Assembly (NCBI RefSeq): GCF_000153125.2
Contig: NZ_CM002299.1
Location: 2,169,075 to 2,233,074, forward strand
Length of the DNA: 64,000 bases
Direction of reading: 5' to 3'
Source: Congregibacter litoralis KT71
Lineage (GTDB): Bacteria > Pseudomonadota > Gammaproteobacteria > Pseudomonadales > Halieaceae
The notes under the pieces were generated by a model that ran no database searches, had not been told where the DNA came from, and worked only from the letters and a program-made list of their open reading frames with translations. Positions 44,804-54,630 of this stretch are shown one piece after another; the first letter of the stretch is position 1; each line of letters starts with the position of its first letter. A program made the position numbers and the translations under genes.

Positions 44804-44968
44804 ACGCACTCCTGTGCCGTGAACGCCGCCCCGCTGATACCTGGGGCAGCTGACTCGATCTACACCAATCGGTACTATGGCTGCCGAAAGCTCCGCCCAC
44901 AAGCCCACTACACCCAGTGCTGGTTTTAGGCACACTTCGCATCACGCCCGGCACATTAAGGAAGCCCC

Positions 44969-46576
44969 ATGACACAGCAACAACCCCCGGAGGCTGTCTG
45001 GTTGAAGGCCAAGTTACGGGAAGGCTACGACCGCCTGCAGCGTGGCGATCAAAATGGTGCTGCGCAGTGCTGCCGCCAAATTCTTCAGCGCAAACCCGAT
45101 CTTCCCGAGGGACATTTTCTTGTGGGCATGATTGCCCTCGAGACCAACGATATACGCACGGCCATTCAGGGCTTCGGCTCCGTCACCAAACTCCAGCCGG
45201 ATCACGGTGCAGCCTGGGCCCAGCTTGCGCGTATTTTTATTCGCCGTGGGCAGGTCAACCGGGCGGAGGATGCTCTGGAAAAAGCGGTGGCACATGCTGA
45301 CGATAATCCTGCGATTCAGGACACCATTGCCAGCGTGTATACGCTCCTTGGCAATGCTGCAGCGGCATCGCCATGGCAGGAAAAAGCGCTGCAGCATCAG
45401 CCCGCCAATATTGGCTTTGTGATTAACCGTGCAAACAATCTGATGTTTCTGGGTGATTTTTCCCGCGCCCGCGAGCTTCTGGAGAGCGCCATTGCCCGCC
45501 ATCCCGGCCACGCGAACGCCCACTGGCTGCTGTCAGGGTTGGAAAAAGCCCGCAACCACAATCACATCACGGTGCTTCGGGAGATTCTGGACAGGGAGTC
45601 CCGGAACGACCGGGACACGGCATTTTTAAGCTACGCCCTGGGAAAAGAGTTGGAAGATCTGAAGGAGTGGCCCCAGGCCTTTGACGCCTTCGCTCGCGGC
45701 GCAGCGGCACGTCGACGAACCCTCAGCTATGACGAGCAAGGGGAAATCGACTTTTTTGAGATGCTCTCTGCCACTTACACCCGGGACTGGCTAAGCAGCC
45801 GTGCCCCGGGCAACGACAGTCACGCCCCGATCTTTATTGTCGGCCAGCCACGCACTGGCACTACACTGGTAGAGCGCATTATCAGCAGTCACAGCGCGGT
45901 GCATTCCGCAGGAGAACTGCGGCAGTTCGAAGGCGCCTGTCGGCGGCTCCTGGGAGCGCGGGGGGACGGAAGCCTCAAGGCCGTGTTCGCGGAGGCGGCA
46001 ACCCTGGACCCCAAAAAACTGGGCAGTGCCTATATGAGGCTCACGCAGCCCATGCAGGGCGATGGCAGTCATTTCGTGGACAAGCTGCCTGCCAATTTTC
46101 GCTTTGTACCACTGATTCTGGCCGCCCTACCCAACGCAAAAATTATTCACGTACGGCGAAGCCCCATGGATGCCTGTTTTGCCAGCTTCAAACAGCTGTT
46201 CGCGGATGCCTACCCCCACTCCTATGAACAGGGAGAAATGGCCCGGCACCATGCCCGCTATTACCAGCTCATGAGCGACTGGCGGGAGCGCTTCGGACTG
46301 CGCTATCACGAAGTTGACTACGAGGCGGTAGCGGCAGACCCGGAGCCTCAGGCCCGGGCGCTCCTCAGCTTTATCCAGCTCCCCTGGGAAGATCAGTGTC
46401 TCGATTTTTATAATCAGCGTGGTGCCGTAACGACCGCCAGCGTCGTTCAGGTAAGAGAAGCTGCCCACACACGCAGCGTAGGTCGCTGGCGCCGCTATGA
46501 AAAGCAGCTTGCACCCATGCGCCAGACTCTCGAAGAGCTGAAGATACCCCTGGACCACCAGGCTCTGTCGCCATAG
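44969..46576 (+). CDS. TPR-repeat sulfotransferase
   Basis: 535 aa. The first 270 residues are tetratricopeptide repeats (AQLARIFIRRGQVNRAEDAL, RANNLMFLGDFSRARELL). The C-terminal half is a PAPS-dependent sulfotransferase: 5'-phosphosulfate-binding loop APIFIVGQPRTGTTLVERII, 3'-phosphate-binding region AKIIHVRRSPMDACFASF, and FVDKLPANFRFVPLI. The acceptor is unknown. TPR sulfotransferases beside TonB receptors are common in this group of marine bacteria as I recall. No signal peptide; cytoplasmic. It lies 221 bp before the TonB receptor gene on the same strand. Confidence 0.88.
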   Translation: MTQQQPPEAVWLKAKLREGYDRLQRGDQNGAAQCCRQILQRKPDLPEGHFLVGMIALETNDIRTAIQGFGSVTKLQPDHGAAWAQLARIFIRRGQVNRAEDALEKAVAHADDNPAIQDTIASVYTLLGNAAAASPWQEKALQHQPANIGFVINRANNLMFLGDFSRARELLESAIARHPGHANAHWLLSGLEKARNHNHITVLREILDRESRNDRDTAFLSYALGKELEDLKEWPQAFDAFARGAAARRRTLSYDEQGEIDFFEMLSATYTRDWLSSRAPGNDSHAPIFIVGQPRTGTTLVERIISSHSAVHSAGELRQFEGACRRLLGARGDGSLKAVFAEAATLDPKKLGSAYMRLTQPMQGDGSHFVDKLPANFRFVPLILAALPNAKIIHVRRSPMDACFASFKQLFADAYPHSYEQGEMARHHARYYQLMSDWRERFGLRYHEVDYEAVAADPEPQARALLSFIQLPWEDQCLDFYNQRGAVTTASVVQVREAAHTRSVGRWRRYEKQLAPMRQTLEELKIPLDHQALSP

Positions 46577-46797
46577 AAACAACACACGCTACCCACTTAG
46601 GGGTACCGCTAATCCTCATCTAATGCTTGTCTGGCCATACGTTGTTTCGTAGTCTTGGTTTATCGGGCACAGCACAACAAAGAAGTAGTACGACTGTTTC
46701 TCTGACAACGAGCGCGGGGACGACAGGCATAGCACACGCAGAGCGACAGCCTGCAGACAGAGCCCATCACTTTTCAGGTCGAGCATCCGGGGTCCCT

Positions 46798-49251
46798 ATG
46801 AATACAGCGTCATCAGCTACGTCTACTAAACGGTCACCATCGGCGCAGCACTGCGCTGAGTCCAAGGGGCTTTCGACGCCATCAGCCTCCCGGCGACACC
46901 TCGCCCTTGCGGTCTCGGCAGCCCTTGCCGCCAGCACAGCTCAGGCGCAACAACTTGAAGAAGTGATCGTCACGGCGACCAAGCGCGCCGAATCGGTGAT
47001 GGATGTGGGCCTCGCGGTGCAGGCTTTGTCCGGTGATTTTCTTCGCACGGTGAACACCGACGACGTCAAAGATCTTGTCACCTTCACTCCCGGGGTAACG
47101 GGAAACTCGAAGGATAGCTTCCTTGACACCATAGCCGTCAGGGGCATTACCACCAACGATTTTGGAAACGGCGCAGATCCTTCCCTGGGTGTCTACAAAA
47201 ACGGCTTTTATCAGGGCCGTAACGGCGCCGCAGTCACCAGCGTATTTGATCTGGAGCGCTCAGAGATTCTCCGGGGCCCCCAGGGCTTTCTTTTTGGTCG
47301 CAACTCCATCGCCGGCGCCATGAATATCATCAGTCGCCGACCCGTGCAGGACGATGCTGATGCCTACATCGACGTTCGCGCCGGGGAGCGCGGTATTTTC
47401 CGCGTCGAAGGGGCTACAAACTTTGATGTCAGCGACGCCATCAGTGTTCGCGTCGCGGGCCTCCATTCGCGGGAAGACGGCTACGTTAATAACGAAATCA
47501 CCGGCGAAGACTTCATTCAACACGAAAAAAGCGCCCTGCGTCTTACGGGCGTCTACGATGACGGCGGCGCACTCACCGCGACGCTGTTCCTGGAATACGA
47601 GGATCGCGATCAATCGGGCACCATTTACCGGGCCACGGGCCGGGGTGCCTCCTACGAGTTTCTCGAGGGCATCTATGGTGACATCGCCCTGCCCTCTGAC
47701 CCCAGGGATGTGCGTATTGATGGCCCCCGAAACGGTCTCTTTGACGGTGGGGAGGTTTTTCAACTGGGCCTTGAGCTGAACTACGACCTGGGCTGGGCTA
47801 CGCTTACGTCTCTCACAGGCTACAAAACCCATGAGTACGGCTATACAGAAGATTTTGACGCCACGAGCCTCACGATCTTCAACTACGAGCAGGATCAGGA
47901 GGGTGAGTACTTCGAGCAGGAGCTGCGCCTCACCTCTGACAACGAGGGTATGTTTAACTGGTACGCCGGTGTGTCCTACTATCGAGAAGACATCGACACG
48001 GAGTTTCTGGGCCAGCAGGACGAGGACGTGTACTGCAATGTTTACTGGGGCGATAACTGTCAGGGCGTCTTTGACTATTACAATGCCTATGGGCTCAGCG
48101 ATTATCTCGAATACTACTTTGGCACCAGTACCTGGACGCCCAGCAGCAACAATGGCTTGATTGATGACTGGAATCGCACCGAAGGCGTATTTCAGGGCTG
48201 GGCCGCCTACGTGGACCTCCAGTTCCGATTCTCTGATCAGCTGGATGCGAGCCTGGGGGTTCGCTATAACGACGACGAGAAAGAATTCTCCCAGCGCGTT
48301 CTGAGCGAACGCAATGGCAGCTTGCTGGGCCAGGTCGTGCAGACCGGCTTCACTACGCCCGAAGGCGCTGTTTCCGACACCCTCAGCTGGAGCGAGCCCA
48401 CCTGGCGCGGTGTCGTTAACTGGCGACCCGTAGATGACATGCTGGTGTACTTCAGCGTCACCACCGGCTACAAACAGGGGGGCTTTAACAGCTTCTCTGT
48501 GGCGGGCGTACCCTTTGGCGGGGAAGCCCTGCCCGGTGTTAATCTGCCAACGTCCTTCGACTCCGAGACGGTGACCTCCTACGAGATTGGCTACAAAGCC
48601 ACGCAGTGGGATGGTCGCAGCCAACTCTCCGTAAATGCTTTCACCTACGCCTACGAAGGTCTGCAGACAACCTGCAGCGAGCCGGGCTCCCCGATTGTTG
48701 AAGTTTGTAATGCGGAGCTCGACGGCATTGGTGCGGAGGGTGTCTGGAACGTGGCACTCACCGATATCCTGAGTTTCGGTCTCGGCATTTCCTGGCTGGA
48801 TACGGAGGGCTCCAATATTCAGTCTCAATGCACCGGCGGTCTGGCCCTGTTGGGCGACGATACGATTTGCGAAGGCTCGCCTGCTCCCGGGATTCCGGAA
48901 TGGACGGCTTACGGCACGATCGACGCCGTACTGCCCTTTGGATCCGGCGAACTCTACGGCAACCTGTCTGCGAGCTGGGAAGATGACGCCGTCACCGACT
49001 GGGAACCGTTTATTCCCGCAACGGTTGCGGCAGGATTACAGGAAACAGGTAGCTACACCGAGGTTCAGGCATTGGGCGGTTACCGATCCGACGCCGGCTG
49101 GGCCCTTGCGCTCTACGTGGAAAACCTCCTCGATGATGAGTATTACGACGCGGAAGGCGGCATCAGTATTGGTGGGCAGCCCTATGTCCAGTCGAGCATC
49201 AGTCCCAGCCGGCCTCGCACCGTGGGCATGCGCTTTACCTGGAACCTCTAG
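46798..49251 (+). CDS. TonB-dependent outer-membrane receptor
   Basis: 817 aa. An N-terminal signal sequence (RRHLALAVSAALAASTAQAQ) is followed at once by the TonB box LEEVIVTATKR, the plug domain (VKDLVTFTPGVTG, SEILRGPQGFLFGRNSIAGAMN) and a beta barrel ending in SRPRTVGMRFTWNL with the terminal aromatic pattern. ATG 46798 gives a proper signal peptide; the open frame continues 57 codons upstream without support. The substrate is not evident. The three genes that follow on the same strand (flavin amine oxidase-like, antiporter, cupin) suggest uptake and oxidation of an organic amine or similar compound. Confidence 0.93.
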   Translation: MNTASSATSTKRSPSAQHCAESKGLSTPSASRRHLALAVSAALAASTAQAQQLEEVIVTATKRAESVMDVGLAVQALSGDFLRTVNTDDVKDLVTFTPGVTGNSKDSFLDTIAVRGITTNDFGNGADPSLGVYKNGFYQGRNGAAVTSVFDLERSEILRGPQGFLFGRNSIAGAMNIISRRPVQDDADAYIDVRAGERGIFRVEGATNFDVSDAISVRVAGLHSREDGYVNNEITGEDFIQHEKSALRLTGVYDDGGALTATLFLEYEDRDQSGTIYRATGRGASYEFLEGIYGDIALPSDPRDVRIDGPRNGLFDGGEVFQLGLELNYDLGWATLTSLTGYKTHEYGYTEDFDATSLTIFNYEQDQEGEYFEQELRLTSDNEGMFNWYAGVSYYREDIDTEFLGQQDEDVYCNVYWGDNCQGVFDYYNAYGLSDYLEYYFGTSTWTPSSNNGLIDDWNRTEGVFQGWAAYVDLQFRFSDQLDASLGVRYNDDEKEFSQRVLSERNGSLLGQVVQTGFTTPEGAVSDTLSWSEPTWRGVVNWRPVDDMLVYFSVTTGYKQGGFNSFSVAGVPFGGEALPGVNLPTSFDSETVTSYEIGYKATQWDGRSQLSVNAFTYAYEGLQTTCSEPGSPIVEVCNAELDGIGAEGVWNVALTDILSFGLGISWLDTEGSNIQSQCTGGLALLGDDTICEGSPAPGIPEWTAYGTIDAVLPFGSGELYGNLSASWEDDAVTDWEPFIPATVAAGLQETGSYTEVQALGGYRSDAGWALALYVENLLDDEYYDAEGGISIGGQPYVQSSISPSRPRTVGMRFTWNL

Positions 49252-49260
49252 GACAGCCTC

Positions 49261-51129
49261 TTGCCCTCGCGTCTGAACATCACCCGCAGGGACTTTCTCG
49301 GTGGCATAGCTCTCGGCACCACGGCGGGCGCGCTGACGCCACTGGAGCTGTTGGCTCAATCAGCGGCCGCTCCCTATCCCCCGGCGCTCACGGGCATGCG
49401 AGGCAGCCAGCCTGGTTCCTTTGACGTTGCCCACGCGATGGCCTGGGGCGGCAAGGAGTTTTCAGTGCCGAGGGAGCAAACTGACGATGACTACGACCTG
49501 GTGGTCGTCGGTGGCGGTATCTCCGGGCTTGCGGCGGCGTTTTACTGGCAACAGCAAAAGGGCACGGACAGCCGCATTCTGATACTGGATAACCACGATG
49601 ATTTTGGCGGCCACGCACGGCGCAACGAATTCACCGTGGATGGTAAAAAACTCGTCGGCTACGGTGGCAGCCAGTCCATCGATACTCCTGGCAGCTACTC
49701 TCCGGCCGCGGCGCAACTGCTTCGTGATGTGGGCATCATTACCGATCGCTTCTACGACTACTACGACCAGGACTTTTTTGCCGGGGCAAAGCTGGGCCGG
49801 GGCAGCTATTTCCCTGAAGAGGTTTATGGGAAAGATCTCACGTTGCCGGGTGTGAAAAGCTGGCGCAGCAGCGACGACGCTGCACTCACAGAGAACGATA
49901 TCAGGGATTACCCCATTCCCCTGGAGGCGCGCACCGCCCTGCTCTCCCTGATGAACAGCACCATTAACTATGCAGCGCACATCCCCCGGGAACAGCGGGC
50001 CGAGTGGCTACGCGGGCAGACCTACCGGGAATTTTTATTGGACGTGGTGGGCGTACCGGAGGATGTCTACTATCTCTTCCGCGACAGCGCCCGGGGTTGG
50101 TGGGGAGTTGGCTGGGATGCGCTTTCTACCCTCGCCGCAGCCAGCATGGGTATGCCCGGCACCGCCTATCTTGATCTTCCCGAGGGCAGCTCCGACGAAC
50201 CTGTGCGGGATGAGCCTTATATTTTTCATTTTCCTGACGGCAATGCGGGGGTGGCCCGGGCCATTCTCCGCAAGCTCATTCCCGACGCCGTTCCCGGATC
50301 GACCATGGAAGATCTGGTGCTCGCAAAAACCGATTACGGCAAGCTCGATCGCAAAGAAAGCCCCTGCCGACTCCGGCTCAACAGCACCGCGGTCAATGTG
50401 CACCATACGCCCGACGGCTCTCATGTCGATGTCAGCTATGTACGCGACGGGAAAAGTCACCGGGTGCGCGCCAGGCATGCAGTGCTCGCCTGCTACAACG
50501 CCATCATTCCGCATATTGCGCCGGAGCTTCCCGATGATCAGCGGGATGCCATCAACTACGCCACCAAGGTGCCCCTCATCTACATCAGCGTTGCTGTCCG
50601 CAACTGGCGCCCCTTCGCTGAGCTCGGCATGCACAGCATCAGCGTGATGCAATCGGACTTTATGCATTCTTTTGGCATGGACTTCCCCGTGTCGATGGGC
50701 GGCGTCAAGTACCCCGAAAACCCGGATGAGGCTGCGATACTGCATGGCAGCGTGGTGCCCTGCGCACCGGATCAGGGACTGACCGCCAAAGAGCAGCATG
50801 TCATTGGTCGCCAGGCGATGTATCAGATGAGCTACAACGACATGGAAAGCCGTATCCTGCGACAGTTGAGCGGCGGGCTCAGGGGCACCAGCTTTGATCC
50901 CGAGCGGGATATCGCTGCTATCACGGTGAACCGCTGGCCCCACGGTTACGCCTATGAATACAACGATTACTCGGACCCACCGGAGTACGGGCCCGGCTAC
51001 GGACCTCATCTTCTCGGCGCCCGGCAAATGGGACGTATCTCCGTTGCCAACTCCGACGCTTCTGCCTACGCCTTCGTCGACGGCGCCATTGATGCGGCCT
51101 ATCGCGCTACCCGCGAACAGCTAAGCTGA
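49261..51129 (+). CDS. FAD-dependent oxidoreductase, spermidine-dehydrogenase-like, Tat-exported
   Basis: 622 aa. The N-terminus is a twin-arginine signal (NITRRDFLGGIALGTTAG). The FAD-binding Rossmann motif is in DLVVVGGGISGLAAAFYW, followed by DNHDDFGGHARRNEF and GYGGSQSIDTPG. The C-terminal half has NRWPHGYAYEYNDY and a final FAD-binding strand (GRISVANSDASAYAFVDGAI). These fit the NAD(P)-binding/SpdH family of periplasmic polyamine dehydrogenases; the true substrate is unproven. It starts at TTG, nine bases after the receptor stop with AGGACA upstream, so it is probably co-transcribed with the receptor. Confidence 0.85.
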   Translation: MPSRLNITRRDFLGGIALGTTAGALTPLELLAQSAAAPYPPALTGMRGSQPGSFDVAHAMAWGGKEFSVPREQTDDDYDLVVVGGGISGLAAAFYWQQQKGTDSRILILDNHDDFGGHARRNEFTVDGKKLVGYGGSQSIDTPGSYSPAAAQLLRDVGIITDRFYDYYDQDFFAGAKLGRGSYFPEEVYGKDLTLPGVKSWRSSDDAALTENDIRDYPIPLEARTALLSLMNSTINYAAHIPREQRAEWLRGQTYREFLLDVVGVPEDVYYLFRDSARGWWGVGWDALSTLAAASMGMPGTAYLDLPEGSSDEPVRDEPYIFHFPDGNAGVARAILRKLIPDAVPGSTMEDLVLAKTDYGKLDRKESPCRLRLNSTAVNVHHTPDGSHVDVSYVRDGKSHRVRARHAVLACYNAIIPHIAPELPDDQRDAINYATKVPLIYISVAVRNWRPFAELGMHSISVMQSDFMHSFGMDFPVSMGGVKYPENPDEAAILHGSVVPCAPDQGLTAKEQHVIGRQAMYQMSYNDMESRILRQLSGGLRGTSFDPERDIAAITVNRWPHGYAYEYNDYSDPPEYGPGYGPHLLGARQMGRISVANSDASAYAFVDGAIDAAYRATREQLS

Positions 51130-51133
51130 GGAT

Positions 51134-52507
51134 ATGGTTTCCAGCGACCCGGGCATACTGAGCTTACTACCCACCATCCTGGTTTTCTCCCTCGCTGTCT
51201 GGACCCGCCGCCCCATAGAGTCCCTCCTCTGCGGATCCCTCCTCGGACTCGTAATGCTTTTCGGCAGCGGATTTGTCACGGGTATGGCGGAAGCCTCAAT
51301 CGTTGTACTCACAGATCCCGACGTAGCGTGGGTAATCCTTGTCTGTGGTCTCATGGGCGGATTAATTGCGCTACTCATGCGCAGCGGCGCCAGCGGCGCT
51401 TTCACCGCGTTTATCAGTACGCGCGTCAAAGACGAGAAGCGTGCGCTGTTCGCAACCTGGCTCCTGGGTATCGCCATGTTTGTCGACGATTATTTGAACT
51501 CTCTGGCCGTGGGCGCAGCTATGCGCGACGTCACCGATAAGTTCAAAATATCCCGGGAAAAGCTCGCCTACGTGGTCGACTCCACGGCTGCTCCCATCAG
51601 CGTCATCATTCCCTATTCGACCTGGGGCGCCTTTTTTGCGGGCTTGCTCGTGGCGAATGGCCTCGCCGAAGACGGTGAAGGGCTCGACGTGTACATCAGT
51701 GCAATTCCCTATATGTTCTATGCCTGGGCAGCGGTCCTGGTAGTGCCATTGGTAATCGGCGGCTGGATACCCTCTCTGGGCAGCATGCGCGCCGCTGACG
51801 AAAGGGCACGGTCGACGGGAGTGACCGTTCCACCGGAAGCCCAGCACATCGAAAACGCCAACCGCGCCATTGCACCCAAGGCCGGTGTGAGGCCTCGCCT
51901 GTGGCTCTTTCTTGTGCCCATGATCTGTCTCGTCGGCGCAACGATCGCGGCGGACAATGACTTCCTTGTCGGCATCTACATTACCCTTGGAGCCACTCTT
52001 GTCGTGGTGCTAGGCATGCGAATTCTCGATCTTCACGATGCCTTTGACACGGTGCTGGACGGCTTCAAAACCATGATTGAACCGCTGGCTGTATTGGTCG
52101 CTGCCTTTATCCTCAAGGAAGTGAATGATGATCTGGGTATGGCTACCTATGTGGTTGCTTCCCTGGAACCCTTACTCACTGCTCAGATTTTGCCCTTCGC
52201 GGTTTTTCTATCCATGGGCCTGGTATCTTTTCTGACGGGATCGAACTGGGGGGTGTTTGTCATCATCCTTCCTATTGTGGTGGCCCTGGGTAACAGCGTG
52301 GACGCCGACATGACGCTCCTTATCGGAGCCACCCTGTCTGCCAGCACCTTTGGCAGTCACGCCTGCTTTTACTCCGATGCCACGGTACTCACGGCCCAGG
52401 CAACGGGCTGCACGCCCATGCAACACGCCCTCACACAGCTGCCTTTTGCGCTAATCGCAGCGGCAATCGCCGCCGTAGGCTACCTGGCGGTAGGATATGC
52501 AATCTGA
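51134..52507 (+). CDS. Na+/H+ antiporter, NhaC family
   Basis: 457-aa polytopic inner-membrane protein with about eleven hydrophobic segments. Family features include AVWTRRPIESLLCGSLLGLV near the N-terminus, IAMFVDDYLNSLAVGAAMRD, APISVIIPYSTWGAFFAGL and FLTGSNWGVFVIILPIVVAL. NhaC-family proteins exchange sodium for protons, and some relatives carry organic or amino acids. It begins four bases after the SpdH-like gene (GAGGATATG), so the two are tightly coupled. It may export an ion or product linked to the oxidation step; that is inference. Confidence 0.87.
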   Translation: MVSSDPGILSLLPTILVFSLAVWTRRPIESLLCGSLLGLVMLFGSGFVTGMAEASIVVLTDPDVAWVILVCGLMGGLIALLMRSGASGAFTAFISTRVKDEKRALFATWLLGIAMFVDDYLNSLAVGAAMRDVTDKFKISREKLAYVVDSTAAPISVIIPYSTWGAFFAGLLVANGLAEDGEGLDVYISAIPYMFYAWAAVLVVPLVIGGWIPSLGSMRAADERARSTGVTVPPEAQHIENANRAIAPKAGVRPRLWLFLVPMICLVGATIAADNDFLVGIYITLGATLVVVLGMRILDLHDAFDTVLDGFKTMIEPLAVLVAAFILKEVNDDLGMATYVVASLEPLLTAQILPFAVFLSMGLVSFLTGSNWGVFVIILPIVVALGNSVDADMTLLIGATLSASTFGSHACFYSDATVLTAQATGCTPMQHALTQLPFALIAAAIAAVGYLAVGYAI

Positions 52508-52582
52508 GCTATTCTTCCGTTCCGACAGTGCCAAAGACATTGAGAACAACAACCTGAACACGCCAAGGAAAGGAGCATTAAC

Positions 52583-53047
52583 GTGAATCGAATACCCCTG
52601 AAAAAAACCGTCCTTGCGGCAACGTTGGGAAGTGCCATGTTTGCGGCAGCCCTCCCAGTGCTGGCCGATACGGCCATTCATCCCGCCGAAATGAGTCGTG
52701 AGGATATTGCGGGGGCGATTTTCGATCGTCCCGATACGCTCATTAAGGGCGAGGGAGCCGATACCGTGAAGGACGTAACCTCCCTGCTGTCCTCGGATGG
52801 TCGCTTCGCGAGCGGCATGTATATGGCAGGAAAGTCACGGTGGGTTATCGACGAACCCTATGGTGTTGATGAGTTTATGTATTTTTTGGAAGGTGGCGTC
52901 ACCCTCACGTCCAGTGATGGGAGCATCACGGAAATCGCTGCAGGCGAAGCCGTCACAATTCCCAAGGAGTGGACGGGTATCTGGGAGACCGACGGCTACA
53001 AAAAGATCTGGGTTATTTATTCCGAGGACGGCTCGGGGCTGGAATAA
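52583..53047 (+). CDS. exported cupin (DUF861 type)
   Basis: 154 aa. A signal peptide (KKTVLAATLGSAMFAAALPVLA) precedes a single cupin barrel: SRWVIDEPYGVDEFMYFLEG, then GEAVTIPKEWTGIWETDGYK and KIWVIYSEDG. This pattern (Glu instead of His in the first motif, PKEWTGIWE) is that of the DUF861/ureidoglycine-aminohydrolase-like cupins. GTG 52583 follows AAAGGAG. It probably acts in the periplasm next to the SpdH-like oxidase, 75 bp downstream of the antiporter gene. Confidence 0.82.
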   Translation: MNRIPLKKTVLAATLGSAMFAAALPVLADTAIHPAEMSREDIAGAIFDRPDTLIKGEGADTVKDVTSLLSSDGRFASGMYMAGKSRWVIDEPYGVDEFMYFLEGGVTLTSSDGSITEIAAGEAVTIPKEWTGIWETDGYKKIWVIYSEDGSGLE

Positions 53048-53154
53048 CGCCTGAGCACGCAGATTAATATTTGGGGCATTATGATTTCGGGCCGCGCAGA
53101 ACTCAGGCTCGATGCCGTCTAAAGCGGAGTGTGTGGCAAAGACAAAGACTACCG

Positions 53155-53182
53155 TTGCCACACCGAAATCAGTAGGTATAAT
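53155..53182 (+). promoter_or_regulatory. promoter of tRNA-Ser
   Basis: TTGCCA and TATAAT are separated by 16 bp, and the -10 box ends 26 bp before the tRNA 5' end, a usual spacing for a tRNA promoter. A GC-rich start region (ctgcgcc) follows. Confidence 0.85.
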
Positions 53183-53208
53183 CTGCGCCTCTCGTGATAC
53201 GAGATTCC

Positions 53209-53298
53209 GGTGGGCTGGCTGAGTGGTCGAAAGCGGCGGTCTTGAAAACCGTTGAAGGTTTATCCCTTCCTAAGGTTCGAATCCTTAGCCCACCGCCA
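53209..53298 (+). tRNA. tRNA-Ser(UGA)
   Basis: 90 nt. The acceptor stem GGTGGGC pairs with GCCCACC, the discriminator is G, and CCA is encoded. The D-arm has GGCTGAGTGGTC, the anticodon loop CTTGAAA gives UGA, the variable arm is long, and the T-arm contains GGTTCGAATCC. All fit a class II serine tRNA. Confidence 0.97.
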
Positions 53299-53313
53299 AA
53301 TGCTCAACAAAAT

Positions 53314-53338
53314 AAACGCCTTCGGGCGTTTTTTTTTG
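53314..53338 (+). terminator. intrinsic terminator of tRNA-Ser
   Basis: AACGCC-TTCG-GGCGTT with a stable tetraloop, followed by at least seven more T residues, 16 bp after the tRNA. Confidence 0.9.
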
Positions 53339-53795
53339 GCCTGTCCGTTACGCGCCCTGTTATGAAACGAATCTCCACGCCCAGCTTATTGAGTGCCAAT
53401 CCAGTTTCAACAGCATCAGCCCCGAGTGTCACTGAGCGCGAGTTCTTCGCCTTCGATTCCGCGCTCGCGCTCAACGTGCTTTTCTTGGCGCTGAGCGCGG
53501 TTTTTCTACTGTGGCGCAGGAGAGTCAGTAGCCTGCCGGGTGGGGAACGCAAGGGAGGCGACAAAATTCTTTTGTAATGGCTTGCGTTTCTTTCTTGTGG
53601 CCTGACATTGGCGCTGTGAAGCCCTCAGCGGGCATGGTCTGGATTTCCAGACCTCGCGCAACGTCCATATCGGAAGCTGGAGGCTCCAGGGAAAACTGTC
53701 CGACCCTCTCGACCCTCTTGACTCTCTCGCCCCTCTCACGGGATTCTTGCTCGATTAAAGGCTGTGATTTTGAAAATCAGGGCAAGCTCAGACAA
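53339..53795. other. intergenic region with a short 9-bp tandem repeat
   Basis: No gene supported. A 72-codon frame from ATG 53361 has a hydrophobic stretch (ALALNVLFLALSAVFLLW) but no ribosome-binding site. At 53702-53737 there are four 9-bp units of the type gaccctctc. Confidence 0.5.
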
Positions 53796-54581
53796 TTAGC
53801 GCTCCCTCGCTCGCAATTGCACAGCTTTCTTATACCTGTACAGCGCGCTATCGGCGCGGAGCAAGGCCTGGTCAACGGTTTCGCCCGCAGCTAGACAGGT
53901 GAGGCCAACGCTGGCAGACACTGACTGCTCTGTCTCTGCGGGGAGTATGGATAGCATCAAACTCTTAAAATCCTCCTCGATTTTCTCGCTCAGACTGCTG
54001 AGTAATGCTCGGGAGCCGACAGCGAAGAACGCAAACTCATCGCCACCCAGGCGGCCAACCATTCCAATACCGTCTACGGTATTCCGAAGATGAGCAGCGA
54101 CCGCGACGAGCACGCGGTCCCCCATTAGATGACCGTAGGTGTCATTAATCTCTTTGAACCTATCCAAATCCACCATGCCCAGGAGAAACAACTGGTCTTC
54201 GTTAAGATCCCGAAACGCGGCCTCCACCGCCCGGAAAAAACCTCGACGGTTCGCCACCCGGGTCAGGTCATCTTGCGTAGACAGCGCCAACACTTGCCTA
54301 TGGGCCTCTTCAAGGCTCCGCAACACTCGCGCCAATACCAATGTCGATAGCGGAGCCACGACCAGAGGCACCAGGGTCGCGGCGAACAAGTAGTAATAGA
54401 TAACGCCTGATTCCCGCTCCTGAGGCGATTGGTTGGGCAGCGCCAGCGCCAGCGTCAACGCCAGGGAGGCAAGAACCGCTACGACGGTAACCAGGACGAT
54501 GAGCCCCCAGGCACCGAATCGACGATAGAGCCGCATAACGCGACTGTCAAAAATGTTCTGATCCGAACCCGTGTGTTCCAC
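53796..54581 (-). CDS. membrane-bound diguanylate cyclase (GGDEF)
   Basis: 261 aa. Two N-terminal membrane segments (WGLIVLVTVVAVLASLALTL and YLFAATLVPLVVAPLSTLVL) precede a GGDEF domain from about residue 100, starting ALSTQDDLTRVANRRGFF. The active-site motif GRLGGDEF is intact, with LVDLDRFKEIND-type MVDLDRFKEINDTYGH for metal and GTP binding, so it should make c-di-GMP. The inhibitory RxxD site is not visible. The region between the membrane segments is too short for a classical sensor domain. It is a monocistronic minus-strand gene. Confidence 0.92.
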   Translation of the reverse strand: MEHTGSDQNIFDSRVMRLYRRFGAWGLIVLVTVVAVLASLALTLALALPNQSPQERESGVIYYYLFAATLVPLVVAPLSTLVLARVLRSLEEAHRQVLALSTQDDLTRVANRRGFFRAVEAAFRDLNEDQLFLLGMVDLDRFKEINDTYGHLMGDRVLVAVAAHLRNTVDGIGMVGRLGGDEFAFFAVGSRALLSSLSEKIEEDFKSLMLSILPAETEQSVSASVGLTCLAAGETVDQALLRADSALYRYKKAVQLRARER

Positions 54582-54630
54582 TATAGTTGCTCAAATCGAT
54601 GAAGCGCCAAGACCGTACGAACAAGTCCCG

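Noticed and set aside
47260-48828. 522-codon open frame antisense to the TonB receptor
   Set aside because: Long antisense frames are common in GC-rich coding DNA. The translation shows no domain, and the sense strand has a complete receptor with a signal peptide and TonB box.
53361-53577. 72-codon frame with one hydrophobic stretch after tRNA-Ser
   Set aside because: No ribosome-binding site, it follows a terminator with no visible promoter, and it matches no family.
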